This document shows positions 1 to 5,326 of a DNA stretch of 5,885 nucleotides, one piece after another. The notes below the pieces were generated by a model. It saw nothing but the letters and a program-made list of their open reading frames with translations. It was not told where the DNA came from and ran no database searches. The stretch covers positions 1-5,885 of the forward strand of contig DOHC01000060.1 in NCBI GenBank assembly GCA_003535475.1, given 5' to 3'. Source of the stretch: Nitrospiraceae bacterium (GTDB lineage: Bacteria > Nitrospirota > Thermodesulfovibrionia > Thermodesulfovibrionales > UBA1546). The position numbers and the translations under genes were made by a program. Each line of letters opens with the position of its first letter. Position 1 is the stretch's first letter.

Positions 1-1
1 G

Positions 2-334
2 GATAAGCCCACCCCTCTGACAGAAGAAGAACGGGCTCTTATAAGGATGCATCCTGACAGGGGTGCTGATATCCTCAAACATATAGAGCAGCTTCAGGAT
101 GTTATCCCTGTTATCAGGCATCACCATGAGAGATTTGACGGAAACGGTTATCCCGACGGTCTTAAGGGTGATGGAATACCATTGCTCGCAAGGATACTCT
201 GCGTTGCAGATTTTTTTGATGCCATAACCGAAGAGAGACCCTACAAATCTTCTGTTAAGAAAGAAGATGCCTTGTTAGAGATTAAGCGTTGTTCGGGTAG
301 TCACTTTGATCCGCAGGTCGTAGAGGTTTTTTGA
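2..334 (+). CDS. HD-GYP domain cyclic-di-GMP phosphodiesterase, C-terminal part (5' end outside window)
   Basis: The reading frame is open from the first bases and encodes the last 110 residues of a longer protein; the internal ATG at 47 is not the true start. Visible residues 40-51 carry the HD-GYP signature, a His run followed by ERFDG and then NGYP. This is followed by the family-typical LLARIL and VADFFDAIT segment (about residues 62-76) and the usual end, a FDPQVV motif. These are the metal-binding and GYP motifs of phosphodiesterases that degrade cyclic di-GMP. The HD catalytic pair and any sensory domain (response receiver, PAS, GAF) lie upstream and cannot be seen. The protein ends a few residues after the FDPQVV motif, as is common in the family. 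It converges on dapB with a 25-bp gap. The family is clear; active enzyme versus receptor role cannot be judged without the N-terminal half. Confidence 0.9.
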   Translation, partial: DKPTPLTEEERALIRMHPDRGADILKHIEQLQDVIPVIRHHHERFDGNGYPDGLKGDGIPLLARILCVADFFDAITEERPYKSSVKKEDALLEIKRCSGSHFDPQVVEVF

Positions 335-341
335 GGGTGAT

Positions 342-356
342 GGGGCACGCAGCCCC
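342..356. terminator. Short GC hairpin between converging stop codons (weak terminator candidate)
   Basis: GGGGC at 342-346 and GCCCC at 352-356 form a perfect 5-bp all-GC stem with a 5-nt loop. It sits in the 25-bp gap between the HD-GYP stop (332-334) and the dapB stop (360-362). The position suits a bidirectional terminator, but no T-tract follows on either strand, so it is not a canonical intrinsic terminator. Confidence 0.3.
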
Positions 357-359
357 GGG

Positions 360-1163
360 TCATTTCAATCCAAGCACATCCTGCATATCATAAAGTCCAG
401 CCTGTTTTCCTGAAACCCATAGCGCAGCCTTTAGTGCGCCCCGCGCAAATGTATCCCTGCTTGATGCCTTATGTGTTATCTCTATTCTCTCTCCGAGCCC
501 TCCGAAGAGGACAGTGTGCTCTCCTACAATGTCACCTGCACGTATTGTCTGTATGCCGATCTCTTTCTTTGTTCTCTCGCCTATAATCCCCTTCCGTGCG
601 TAAACCGCCACTTCATCAAGATTTCTGTTTACCGCATCAGCAATAACCTGCGCCATCTTTAATGCGGTTCCGCTCGGAGCGTCCTTTTTTAATCTGTGAT
701 GCGACTCAACAATCTCTATGTCATACTCATCGCCCAAGACCCTTGCCACATCATGCAATATTTTCAAAAGCAGATTAACGCCTGTACTCATATTGGACGC
801 CACTACGCACGGGATTTTTTTTGACAGGATTTCAATTTCCTTTATCTCATCCTTTGACAGTCCTGTTGTGCCTATGACCATTGCCTTTCCTTTTTTTGAT
901 GCAAGCCTGATATTCTCCATTGTAGAGGCAGGCGATGTAAAATCAATTATCACATCCGCATTGTCAATAACGTTTTCAAGGCTGTCTGAGAGCTTCACAC
1001 CGGTTTCACCTATGCCGGTTATTGTTCCTATATCCTTCCCTGTTGCAGAATGACCCTTCTTTTCAAATACTCCTGCAAGCCTCAACTCAGGATACTCTTT
1101 TGAAAGCGCTGTAATCCTGCTTCCCATTCTTCCTGCCGCTCCTGCGACCGCTATCTTTATCAT
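360..1163 (-). CDS. dapB: 4-hydroxy-tetrahydrodipicolinate reductase
   Basis: DapB reduces 4-hydroxy-tetrahydrodipicolinate with NAD(P)H in the diaminopimelate/lysine pathway, in the cytoplasm. The 267-aa length is full for the family. The N-terminus carries the nucleotide-binding GAAGRMG loop (residues 8-14), and GTTG is at 98-101. The substrate-binding and catalytic block SHHRLKKDAPSGTA is at 154-167: H155/H156 and K159 match the catalytic His-His and Lys of the E. coli enzyme, and G165-T166 match its substrate-phase Gly-Thr. The C-terminal FGGLGERIEITH and SSRDTFARGAL segments (220-244) are also typical. The ATG at 1163 is supported by AAGGAGG at 1176-1170, 6 nt upstream. It lies 18 bp downstream of the heptosyltransferase fusion gene, and the ribosome site falls in that gap, so the two are probably co-transcribed. 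The usual partner dapA is not in the window. Confidence 0.97.
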   Translation of the reverse strand: MIKIAVAGAAGRMGSRITALSKEYPELRLAGVFEKKGHSATGKDIGTITGIGETGVKLSDSLENVIDNADVIIDFTSPASTMENIRLASKKGKAMVIGTTGLSKDEIKEIEILSKKIPCVVASNMSTGVNLLLKILHDVARVLGDEYDIEIVESHHRLKKDAPSGTALKMAQVIADAVNRNLDEVAVYARKGIIGERTKKEIGIQTIRAGDIVGEHTVLFGGLGERIEITHKASSRDTFARGALKAALWVSGKQAGLYDMQDVLGLK

Positions 1164-1169
1164 AAAAAA

Positions 1170-1176
1170 CCTCCTT
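1170..1176 (-). promoter_or_regulatory. Strong ribosome binding site of dapB
   Basis: The minus strand reads AAGGAGG here, 6 nt before the dapB ATG, in the 18-bp gap after the upstream stop codon. It fixes the dapB start and implies independent, efficient translation from a shared transcript. Confidence 0.8.
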
Positions 1177-1181
1177 GATTT

Positions 1182-2714
1182 TCAGGGATTGCCGAGAATC
1201 CATTTTACTGCTTCATCCAAGTCCTTTGCAACATAATCTGCATTGGATGATTCAGCGCCCTGTCCTGTCAGAACGAGAATGCCTTTTGCACCTGCTGATT
1301 TTGCAAGCAGCATATCAAGTTCTTTATCTCCGATTACATAGGATTGTTTAAGGTCAATGCCGTGCTGCGCCCTTGCCTTTAGAATCATTTCAGGTTCGGG
1401 TTTTCTGCACGGGCAATGTTCATCCGGGTGGTGAGGGCAGTAATAAAAATCATCAAAACCGTATTGCTCTATAAAGATATTGTTGACTTCTCTTGTGAAT
1501 TCCTCATCAACGATTCCCCTTGCAATACCCGACTGGTTACTGACACCGATTAGTTTATACCCTTTATCTTTGAGTTGGATTAACCCTGAGACCTCTTTGA
1601 ATATTTCCAGATTGTCAAAGCTGTTCAGGTATCCTGCATCTTTGCACAATGTGCCGTCTCTGTCAAAAAAGACGGCCTTGTTTTTTGGGATAGAACACTC
1701 TATAGCATCAAAAACCTCGTCAGATGTTATAGCGTCCATGCAGTCCATCTTATTCCTGTCGCATGTTCTTTTAAAGCAGGGACTGCAGTCAGTATTTTTT
1801 CTGATTACTGTGTTTCCTATACCCACCGGGCCTGTTAATTCATGGTCTGTTGAGCCGAATATGGCGGACATAGGAGTTCTGACAGCATAACCAATATGCA
1901 TAGGCCCTGAGTCGTTTGTAAGAAAAACATCGCACTCGGATATGAGGGATGATAGTTCTCTGAGGTCTGTTTTTCCTGCCATGTTTAGAATTTGAGATTT
2001 GAAATTTGAGATTTGAGATTCAGAAGTTATTTCTTCTGCTATTCCGGTTTCCGATTGTCCTCCGAAGATGACGACACTCCCATCGAGGTCTGAGATTGCT
2101 TTTTTTGAGACCTCTGCAAATTTCTCAGGCTGCCATCTCTTTGTTGAACCGTAGGAAGCTCCCGGGTTGATGCCGATAACAGGCCTTTTCAGTCCCTTCA
2201 GGATATTCCTTGCTCTGATTCTCTCGTTGAGAGATAAATAGATATAAGGCAAAGAAAATTCAGCATCTATGCCTGCCTGCCGGAGAATGTTCAGGTAATA
2301 TTCTATGTGATGCATCTTTCTGTCATCATTATTAAAAGGAATTGAATCTGTGAGGAGAAAGCCTCTCCAATCCCGGTTATAACCTATCCTCTGCGGTATG
2401 CCTGAGAGGAAGGCGATTAACGCGGCATCAAATGCGTTCTGAAAAAGTATTGAACTGCAAAAACTTTTTGTTTTAAGAACTGAAGATAGCCTGAATTTAC
2501 CGCTTATGCTGTTGTATTTATCTTCATAGAGAATAATGTCATCTATAAAAGGGTTTTTTTCAAAGAGGGGCGCTGTCCATGGTTTAACAAGAAGGGATAT
2601 CTTAGTGTCCAGCAATTCCTTCCTCAGCGCCCTGAGCGCCGGCATTGTCATCACAGCGTCTCCGATCCAGTTGACGCCTCTTACCAGCAGATTTTTACAG
2701 GTTTTATCAAACAT
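1182..2714 (-). CDS. Fusion protein: LPS heptosyltransferase II-type (GT9) domain + GmhB-type D-glycero-D-manno-heptose 1,7-bisphosphate phosphatase (HAD) domain
   Basis: This is a 510-aa two-domain protein. Residues 1 to about 340 are a GT9/WaaF-like glycosyltransferase that adds heptose from ADP-heptose to the LPS inner core. The signs are RGVNWIGDAVMTMPALRAL near the N-terminus (D19 in the position of the catalytic Asp), INPGASYGSTKRW (182-194), TNDSGPMH (266-273) and the WaaF-type Cys cluster C310, C313, C318, C325. Residues about 346-510 are a GmhB-like HAD phosphatase: motif I FFDRDGT (349-355; D351, D353), motif II SNQSGIARG (392-400), zinc ligands C426, H428, C434, C436, then CRKPEPEM, and motif IV GDKELD (462-467). 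GmhB removes the 7-phosphate during ADP-heptose synthesis. Both domains look complete and the linker is only a few residues. An FKSQIS-type low-complexity insert at 233-243 comes from a DNA heptamer repeat. The ATG fits family N-termini, but no good ribosome site precedes it. It is the first gene of a likely operon with dapB. Confidence 0.93.
   Translation of the reverse strand: MFDKTCKNLLVRGVNWIGDAVMTMPALRALRKELLDTKISLLVKPWTAPLFEKNPFIDDIILYEDKYNSISGKFRLSSVLKTKSFCSSILFQNAFDAALIAFLSGIPQRIGYNRDWRGFLLTDSIPFNNDDRKMHHIEYYLNILRQAGIDAEFSLPYIYLSLNERIRARNILKGLKRPVIGINPGASYGSTKRWQPEKFAEVSKKAISDLDGSVVIFGGQSETGIAEEITSESQISNFKSQILNMAGKTDLRELSSLISECDVFLTNDSGPMHIGYAVRTPMSAIFGSTDHELTGPVGIGNTVIRKNTDCSPCFKRTCDRNKMDCMDAITSDEVFDAIECSIPKNKAVFFDRDGTLCKDAGYLNSFDNLEIFKEVSGLIQLKDKGYKLIGVSNQSGIARGIVDEEFTREVNNIFIEQYGFDDFYYCPHHPDEHCPCRKPEPEMILKARAQHGIDLKQSYVIGDKELDMLLAKSAGAKGILVLTGQGAESSNADYVAKDLDEAVKWILGNP
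1990..2024. repeat. Heptanucleotide tandem repeat (ATTTGAG) inside the heptosyltransferase domain
   Basis: Four adjacent 7-bp units run from 1990 to 2017: ATTTGAG, ATTTGAA, ATTTGAG, ATTTGAG. A degenerate fifth unit (ATTCAGA) follows at 2018-2024. On the coding (minus) strand this is translated as about SESQISNFKSQIL, at residues 231-243 of the fusion protein. It sits between the strand/helix after FGGQSE and the NMAGKTDL segment, where homologues have a variable loop. A change of three units (21 bp) would keep the frame. Confidence 0.8.
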
Positions 2715-2727
2715 GATTTAGTTTAAC

Positions 2728-2733
2728 ATTTTA
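2728..2733 (-). promoter_or_regulatory. Possible -10 element for the heptosyltransferase fusion-dapB operon
   Basis: The minus strand reads TAAAAT here (5 of 6 matches to TATAAT), 14 bp before the ATG at 2714. No convincing -35 hexamer is seen at 16-18 bp upstream, where the sequence is CTTAAG-like. This is a weak prediction resting on position and composition only. Confidence 0.2.
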
Positions 2734-2749
2734 GTAATCCTGAAAAAAA

Positions 2750-2761
2750 CTTAAGCTTAAG
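2750..2761. repeat. 12-bp perfect palindrome in a divergent intergenic region
   Basis: CTTAAGCTTAAG is a perfect, loopless palindrome midway between the divergent heptosyltransferase fusion and queE genes, upstream of both. It could be a dimeric regulator site. A 12-bp palindrome is expected about once by chance in a window of this size, so the site is only suggestive. Confidence 0.3.
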
Positions 2762-2774
2762 AAGGGATGAGGAA

Positions 2775-2804
2775 TTGAGTTTTGAGTGGTTTTTGTGAAA
2801 TAAT
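2775..2804 (+). promoter_or_regulatory. Possible sigma70-type promoter of queE
   Basis: TTGAGT at 2775-2780 (4 of 6 matches) and AATAAT at 2799-2804 (5 of 6) are separated by 18 bp. Transcription would begin near 2811, only about 6 nt before the queE ATG at 2817. The message would be almost leaderless, which agrees with the lack of a clear Shine-Dalgarno sequence there. The match is modest. Confidence 0.3.
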
Positions 2805-2816
2805 GGACAATATACA

Positions 2817-3452
2817 ATGAAAATCTGTGAGATATTTATAAGCATACAGGGCGAATCATCATATGCAGGCATGCCTTGTACTTTCATAAGAGTGACGGGG
2901 TGCAATCTCAGGTGCTCATATTGTGATACAAAATACGCCTATGACGAAGGAGTGGAGCTTACCGAAGCTGAAATCATAAACGAAGTTGAGCTGATAGGGG
3001 TCCACCTTGTTACAATCACCGGTGGAGAGCCTCTGCTTCAGGAAGAGACCTTTCGCCTGACAGAATGCCTCATAAACGAAGGATATAAAGTCCTGATAGA
3101 GACAAACGGCACTATGAGCATAAAAGATATTGACAGCAGGGCAGTTATTGTTCTTGATGTAAAAACACCCGGCAGCGGCATGTGGGAGGAAATGGACATA
3201 TCTAATTTCGATTATTTAAAACCCGCTGACGAGATAAAATTCGTGATCACAGACAGAACAGACTATGAGTGGTCGAAAGATATGATGCATAAATATAATC
3301 TGAGCTCTAAATGTCAGGTGTTCTTTTCTCCTGCTTTTGGCATTCTTCTGCCGGAATCACTTGTTAAGTGGATACTTGAAGACAGGCTTGATGTAAGGCT
3401 GAATCTTCAGATGCACAAATATATCTACGGAAGTAACAGGCGAGGCATATGA
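2817..3452 (+). CDS. queE: 7-carboxy-7-deazaguanine synthase (radical SAM)
   Basis: QueE converts 6-carboxy-5,6,7,8-tetrahydropterin to 7-carboxy-7-deazaguanine, a step toward preQ0 and queuosine in tRNA. The 211-aa protein is full length. It shows the radical-SAM cluster motif C29-x3-C33-x2-C36 inside GCNLRCSYCDT, preceded by the family-typical EIFISIQGESSYAGMPCTFIR region (residues 5-25). Further family marks are TGGEPLLQ (68-75), ETNGT (95-99), DVKTPGSG (114-121), a DEIKFV segment (138-143) and the C-terminal LNLQMHKYIYG block (195-205). The ATG at 2817 gives the expected MKICEIF start, although only a weak GGA lies 9 nt upstream. The partners queC, queD and queF are not in the window, so the gene stands alone between unrelated neighbours. 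It is transcribed divergently from the heptosyltransferase gene and converges on the NUDIX gene with a 5-bp gap. Confidence 0.95.
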   Translation: MKICEIFISIQGESSYAGMPCTFIRVTGCNLRCSYCDTKYAYDEGVELTEAEIINEVELIGVHLVTITGGEPLLQEETFRLTECLINEGYKVLIETNGTMSIKDIDSRAVIVLDVKTPGSGMWEEMDISNFDYLKPADEIKFVITDRTDYEWSKDMMHKYNLSSKCQVFFSPAFGILLPESLVKWILEDRLDVRLNLQMHKYIYGSNRRGI

Positions 3453-3460
3453 GCCTGTTA
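3434..3460. terminator. 8-bp perfect inverted repeat spanning both converging stop codons (terminator-like hairpin)
   Basis: TAACAGGC at 3434-3441 is the exact reverse complement of GCCTGTTA at 3453-3460, with an 11-nt loop between. The left arm lies in the last codons of queE, the loop ends with the queE stop (3450-3452), and the right arm contains the NUDIX stop (3458-3460 on the minus strand). The position suits a bidirectional terminator or 3'-end-protecting hairpin. There is no T-tract on either side, so intrinsic termination is unproven. A shorter alternative stem (AGGC/GCCT, 3443-3446 with 3453-3456) competes with it. Confidence 0.45.
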
Positions 3461-3988
3461 TGGATGCTGCAGGGTCTCTCCGCCTGAAAATTGCAGATAT
3501 GCAGAAATTTCATGTTCAAAATTGCCGCTGAATATATTCCTGCCTAAATGATTTTTTATCTCATTGATGTCCCAAAGCTTAATATCATCAATTTCCTCTT
3601 TATTAAATGATACGTTGCTGTCATAGGCGCATGAATATGTATATACAAGCTCTGTTTCATAAGAGTTTGTGTGAATGTACGAGTAAAGGAATTCAGGGTT
3701 GCATTTTGATATGCCGAGTTCTTCTTCCATTTCCCTTTTTGCCGCCTGAAGCAGATTCTCTCCTGGATTAACATGTCCTCCAACAGATGTATCCCATTTA
3801 CCGGGAGCTACATCCTTGGTCTCTGAACGTTTTTGAAGTAAAAGATATCCTTTTTTGTTGAATACAAGCACATGTACAACTCTGTGGATTAGAGAGGGAT
3901 TCCCGTGTATCTCAGACCTCGGAGCAATACTGATTGCTTTGCCGTGACTGTCAGTTATCTCCAAGAATTCTTCGGTTGTATCAGACAA
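3458..3988 (-). CDS. NUDIX hydrolase (YfcD / isopentenyl-diphosphate-isomerase-like subgroup), TTG start
   Basis: This 176-aa protein has a complete NUDIX box, G-x5-E-x7-REUxEExGU, at residues 71-93 (GHVNPGE then REMEEELGI), which binds the divalent metal and the diphosphate substrate. The HRVVHVLVFN strand (35-44), LLLQKRS (49-55) and GKWDTSVGGHV (63-73) mark the subgroup often labelled isopentenyldiphosphate isomerase-like or YfcD-like. The natural substrate cannot be told from sequence; a NUDIX pyrophosphatase is the safer call than a true isomerase. The start is TTG at 3988-3986, not ATG. It is supported by GAGAGGG about 6 nt upstream, by the near-consensus promoter at 4047-4019, and by the absence of any other Met before residue 87. 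An upstream ATG (in AAATGCGAG) is out of frame. It is a single-gene unit, divergent from the nitroreductase operon. Confidence 0.9.
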   Translation of the reverse strand: MSDTTEEFLEITDSHGKAISIAPRSEIHGNPSLIHRVVHVLVFNKKGYLLLQKRSETKDVAPGKWDTSVGGHVNPGENLLQAAKREMEEELGISKCNPEFLYSYIHTNSYETELVYTYSCAYDSNVSFNKEEIDDIKLWDINEIKNHLGRNIFSGNFEHEISAYLQFSGGETLQHP

Positions 3989-4018
3989 TATTTCCCTCTC
4001 GCATTTTTTGGTTTAAGT

Positions 4019-4047
4019 ATTATAACTGTCATAAATACAGGTGTAAA
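4019..4047 (-). promoter_or_regulatory. Near-consensus sigma70 promoter of the NUDIX gene
   Basis: On the minus strand, TTTACA (4047-4042; 5 of 6 matches to TTGACA) and TATAAT (4024-4019; perfect) are separated by exactly 17 bp. Transcription should start near 4012, giving a leader of about 24 nt before the TTG start. This strong match also supports the TTG start call. Confidence 0.75.
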
Positions 4048-4050
4048 GCG

Positions 4051-4068
4051 CTGCTGGCTGCGCCGCAG
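4051..4068. promoter_or_regulatory. GC-rich imperfect inverted repeat between two divergent promoters
   Basis: CTGC (4051-4054) and GGC (4056-4058) pair with GCC (4062-4064) and GCAG (4065-4068). This gives a 7-bp stem with one bulged base (4055) and a 3-nt centre. It is a GC-rich island in an AT-rich region, placed between the two opposed -35 hexamers (4042-4047 and 4073-4078). A regulator bound here could control both directions. Its role as an operator is inference. Confidence 0.3.
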
Positions 4069-4072
4069 GGTA

Positions 4073-4100
4073 TTGACATTAATATTAGATATGTTAAGCT
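4073..4100 (+). promoter_or_regulatory. Promoter of the nitroreductase/ferritin-like operon
   Basis: TTGACA at 4073-4078 is a perfect -35 hexamer. A 16-bp spacer leads to TAAGCT at 4095-4100 (T, A and final T conserved), preceded by TG at 4092-4093, which makes an extended -10. Transcription would begin near 4107, leaving a leader of about 68 nt. The poor -10 core fits a promoter that needs an activator or is otherwise tuned. Confidence 0.55.
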
Positions 4101-4108
4101 TTTAAGCA

Positions 4109-4149
4109 GCAGAGCTTATTTTTATTCAGACACGAGATTGCGGCTCTGC
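4109..4149 (+). promoter_or_regulatory. Stem-loop in the 5' leader of the nitroreductase gene
   Basis: GCAGAGC at 4109-4115 is the exact complement of GCTCTGC at 4143-4149, giving a 7-bp stem with a 27-nt loop. It starts near the predicted transcription start and ends 12 nt before the AGGAGG ribosome site. It matches no riboswitch class known to me. It could stabilise the message or affect translation, or be chance. Confidence 0.3.
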
Positions 4150-4174
4150 ACTTTACTAATCAGGAGGGCTGAGC

Positions 4175-4798
4175 ATGGACGTAATTCAGGCAATTAAAGA
4201 AAGACGTTCAATCAATTTTTTTGAAGCAGGAAAGGAGATTTCTGACGACCAAATCAGAGAACTGCTTGCTATAGCGAATTTGTCTCCCTCCTCTTTTAAT
4301 CTTCAGCCATGGAGAGTTGTGGTGGTGAAAAATCCTGAAAGGAAAAAGGTCTTAAGGCAATGCGCCTTTAACCAGCCCAAAGCTGAAGAGGCATCTGCAG
4401 TGCTGATTATGATTGCCGACCCAAAGGGTGTTGAAGAAAATATGGGCAGGATGCTCGACAGCTGGCAGGCGCTGGGATATATGAAGCCGGAAATGAGGGA
4501 AACTTATAAAGGTATGGCACAGAATCTCTACGGCGCAGAAAACAGCCTTAAGAGAAAGATATTCGCAGTGAAGAATACCTCTCTGTTTGCAATGAGCATA
4601 ATGATTGCAGCGATGGGGCTTGGGCTTGAAACGCATCCTATGGATGGTTTTGGCGAGGAGTGCATTAAAAAAGAATTCAACATTCCGGCTGATAAGATAA
4701 TACCGATGCTGATAGCGGTAGGTCATCTAAAATCAGGGGTAACACTTCTTCCACGGGCATTCAGAAGAGACCTCAGTGAATTTGTAAGATTTGAATAA
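4175..4798 (+). CDS. Nitroreductase-family FMN oxidoreductase
   Basis: This is a 207-aa cytoplasmic flavoprotein of the NfsB/YodC-like nitroreductase fold, which uses NAD(P)H to reduce nitro-compounds, quinones or other acceptors. Sequence signs are the N-terminal KERRSINFF motif (residues 8-16) that contacts FMN, SPSSFNLQPW (37-46), the MIAAMGLGLETHPMDGFGEE region (143-162) that lies at the flavin, and the closing LLPRAFRRDLSEFV (191-204). All motifs are intact and the length is normal. The ATG at 4175 has AGGAGG at 4162-4167, 7 nt upstream, and a promoter with a structured leader. It is the first gene of an operon, followed after 20 bp by two ferritin-like proteins. That context suggests a redox or oxidative-stress role, perhaps supplying electrons to the di-iron proteins, but the physiological substrate is unknown. 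Confidence 0.93.
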   Translation: MDVIQAIKERRSINFFEAGKEISDDQIRELLAIANLSPSSFNLQPWRVVVVKNPERKKVLRQCAFNQPKAEEASAVLIMIADPKGVEENMGRMLDSWQALGYMKPEMRETYKGMAQNLYGAENSLKRKIFAVKNTSLFAMSIMIAAMGLGLETHPMDGFGEECIKKEFNIPADKIIPMLIAVGHLKSGVTLLPRAFRRDLSEFVRFE

Positions 4799-4818
4799 TA
4801 CTTTGAAGGAGACAGGTA

Positions 4819-5310
4819 ATGTTAACAGGGAAAGAAGACCTGACACAGTCGCTTATTGAAGCGTACCTCATGGAAAAGGGCACAATGGATTTCTATGCAG
4901 ATGCATCTGTTAAGGCACTAAACGATGATGCCAGAAAAATGTTTGGAGAACTTTCTCAATGGGAACATAAGCATATGGATTTCATCGGATACCTTTACCA
5001 ATCAATCTATGAAGACAAAGACGTGATAGGTTTTGAAAAATTCACAAAAAAGACGGATGCTTCTGTTACCGAGGCTGGTATCCCGGTGAAAGACCTTGAG
5101 TCAAAACTTGAGAAGCATGAGTTTGTGGATGACATGGGAGCTTTGATATTAGCGCTGGAGATTGAGGGCAAGGCATACAGCCTTTACAGCAAACTTGCAA
5201 AGAGCGCTGTTGATAGAAATGCAAAGGTTGTATTTCAGGAAATGTCAGAACAGGAAACAAAGCATATTGAATATCTGAAAAAGATAAGGCAAAAACTCAC
5301 GGAATTATAA
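4819..5310 (+). CDS. Ferritin-like di-iron protein (rubrerythrin family, no rubredoxin domain), first paralogue
   Basis: This 163-aa protein is a four-helix bundle of the rubrerythrin/ferritin-like superfamily. The iron-ligand pattern occurs twice: E19 with E49-x2-H52 in the first half, and E116 with E146-x2-H149 in the second. Each first-helix Glu is followed 7 residues later by Tyr (Y26, Y123). The halves are joined by a linker at about 65-105. Rubrerythrins reduce peroxide at such a site, but they carry a C-terminal rubredoxin Cys4 domain that is absent here; the protein has no cysteine at all. It therefore needs an external electron donor or has another role, such as iron or oxygen handling. 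The start has AAGGAG 7 nt upstream. It lies 20 bp after the nitroreductase and 16 bp before a paralogue, clearly in one operon. The exact reaction is not known. Confidence 0.88.
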   Translation: MLTGKEDLTQSLIEAYLMEKGTMDFYADASVKALNDDARKMFGELSQWEHKHMDFIGYLYQSIYEDKDVIGFEKFTKKTDASVTEAGIPVKDLESKLEKHEFVDDMGALILALEIEGKAYSLYSKLAKSAVDRNAKVVFQEMSEQETKHIEYLKKIRQKLTEL

Positions 5311-5326
5311 CTTTGAGGAGGCGGCA

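Noticed and set aside
718..1053. Plus-strand open frame of 111 codons opposite dapB
   Set aside because: It lies wholly antisense to a gene with intact DapB motifs, has no ribosome site, and its translation shows no recognisable domain.
1480..1890. Plus-strand open frame of 136 codons opposite the heptosyltransferase fusion gene
   Set aside because: It is antisense to the phosphatase and linker region; the composition is that of a mirrored coding frame and no start signal is present.
2775..2788. Two adjacent TTGAGT units with 7-bp spacing upstream of queE, resembling the heptamer repeat inside the heptosyltransferase gene
   Set aside because: Only two imperfect copies are present and they coincide with a predicted -35 box; the link to the ATTTGAG array is too weak to claim.
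2803..2820. Five-codon leader peptide whose stop overlaps the queE start (ATGA)
   Set aside because: It is too short to assess, has no ribosome site, and its ATG is within the predicted -10 region, so it would probably not be transcribed.
3905..4197. Overlapping plus-strand frames across the NUDIX start and the intergenic region
   Set aside because: They run through both promoters and into the nitroreductase start, overlap the real genes in another frame, and encode no known motif.
4352..4726. Minus-strand open frame of 124 codons inside the nitroreductase gene
   Set aside because: It is antisense to a well-supported gene, and its His/Cys-rich composition is the reflection of the coding strand rather than a metal-binding protein.
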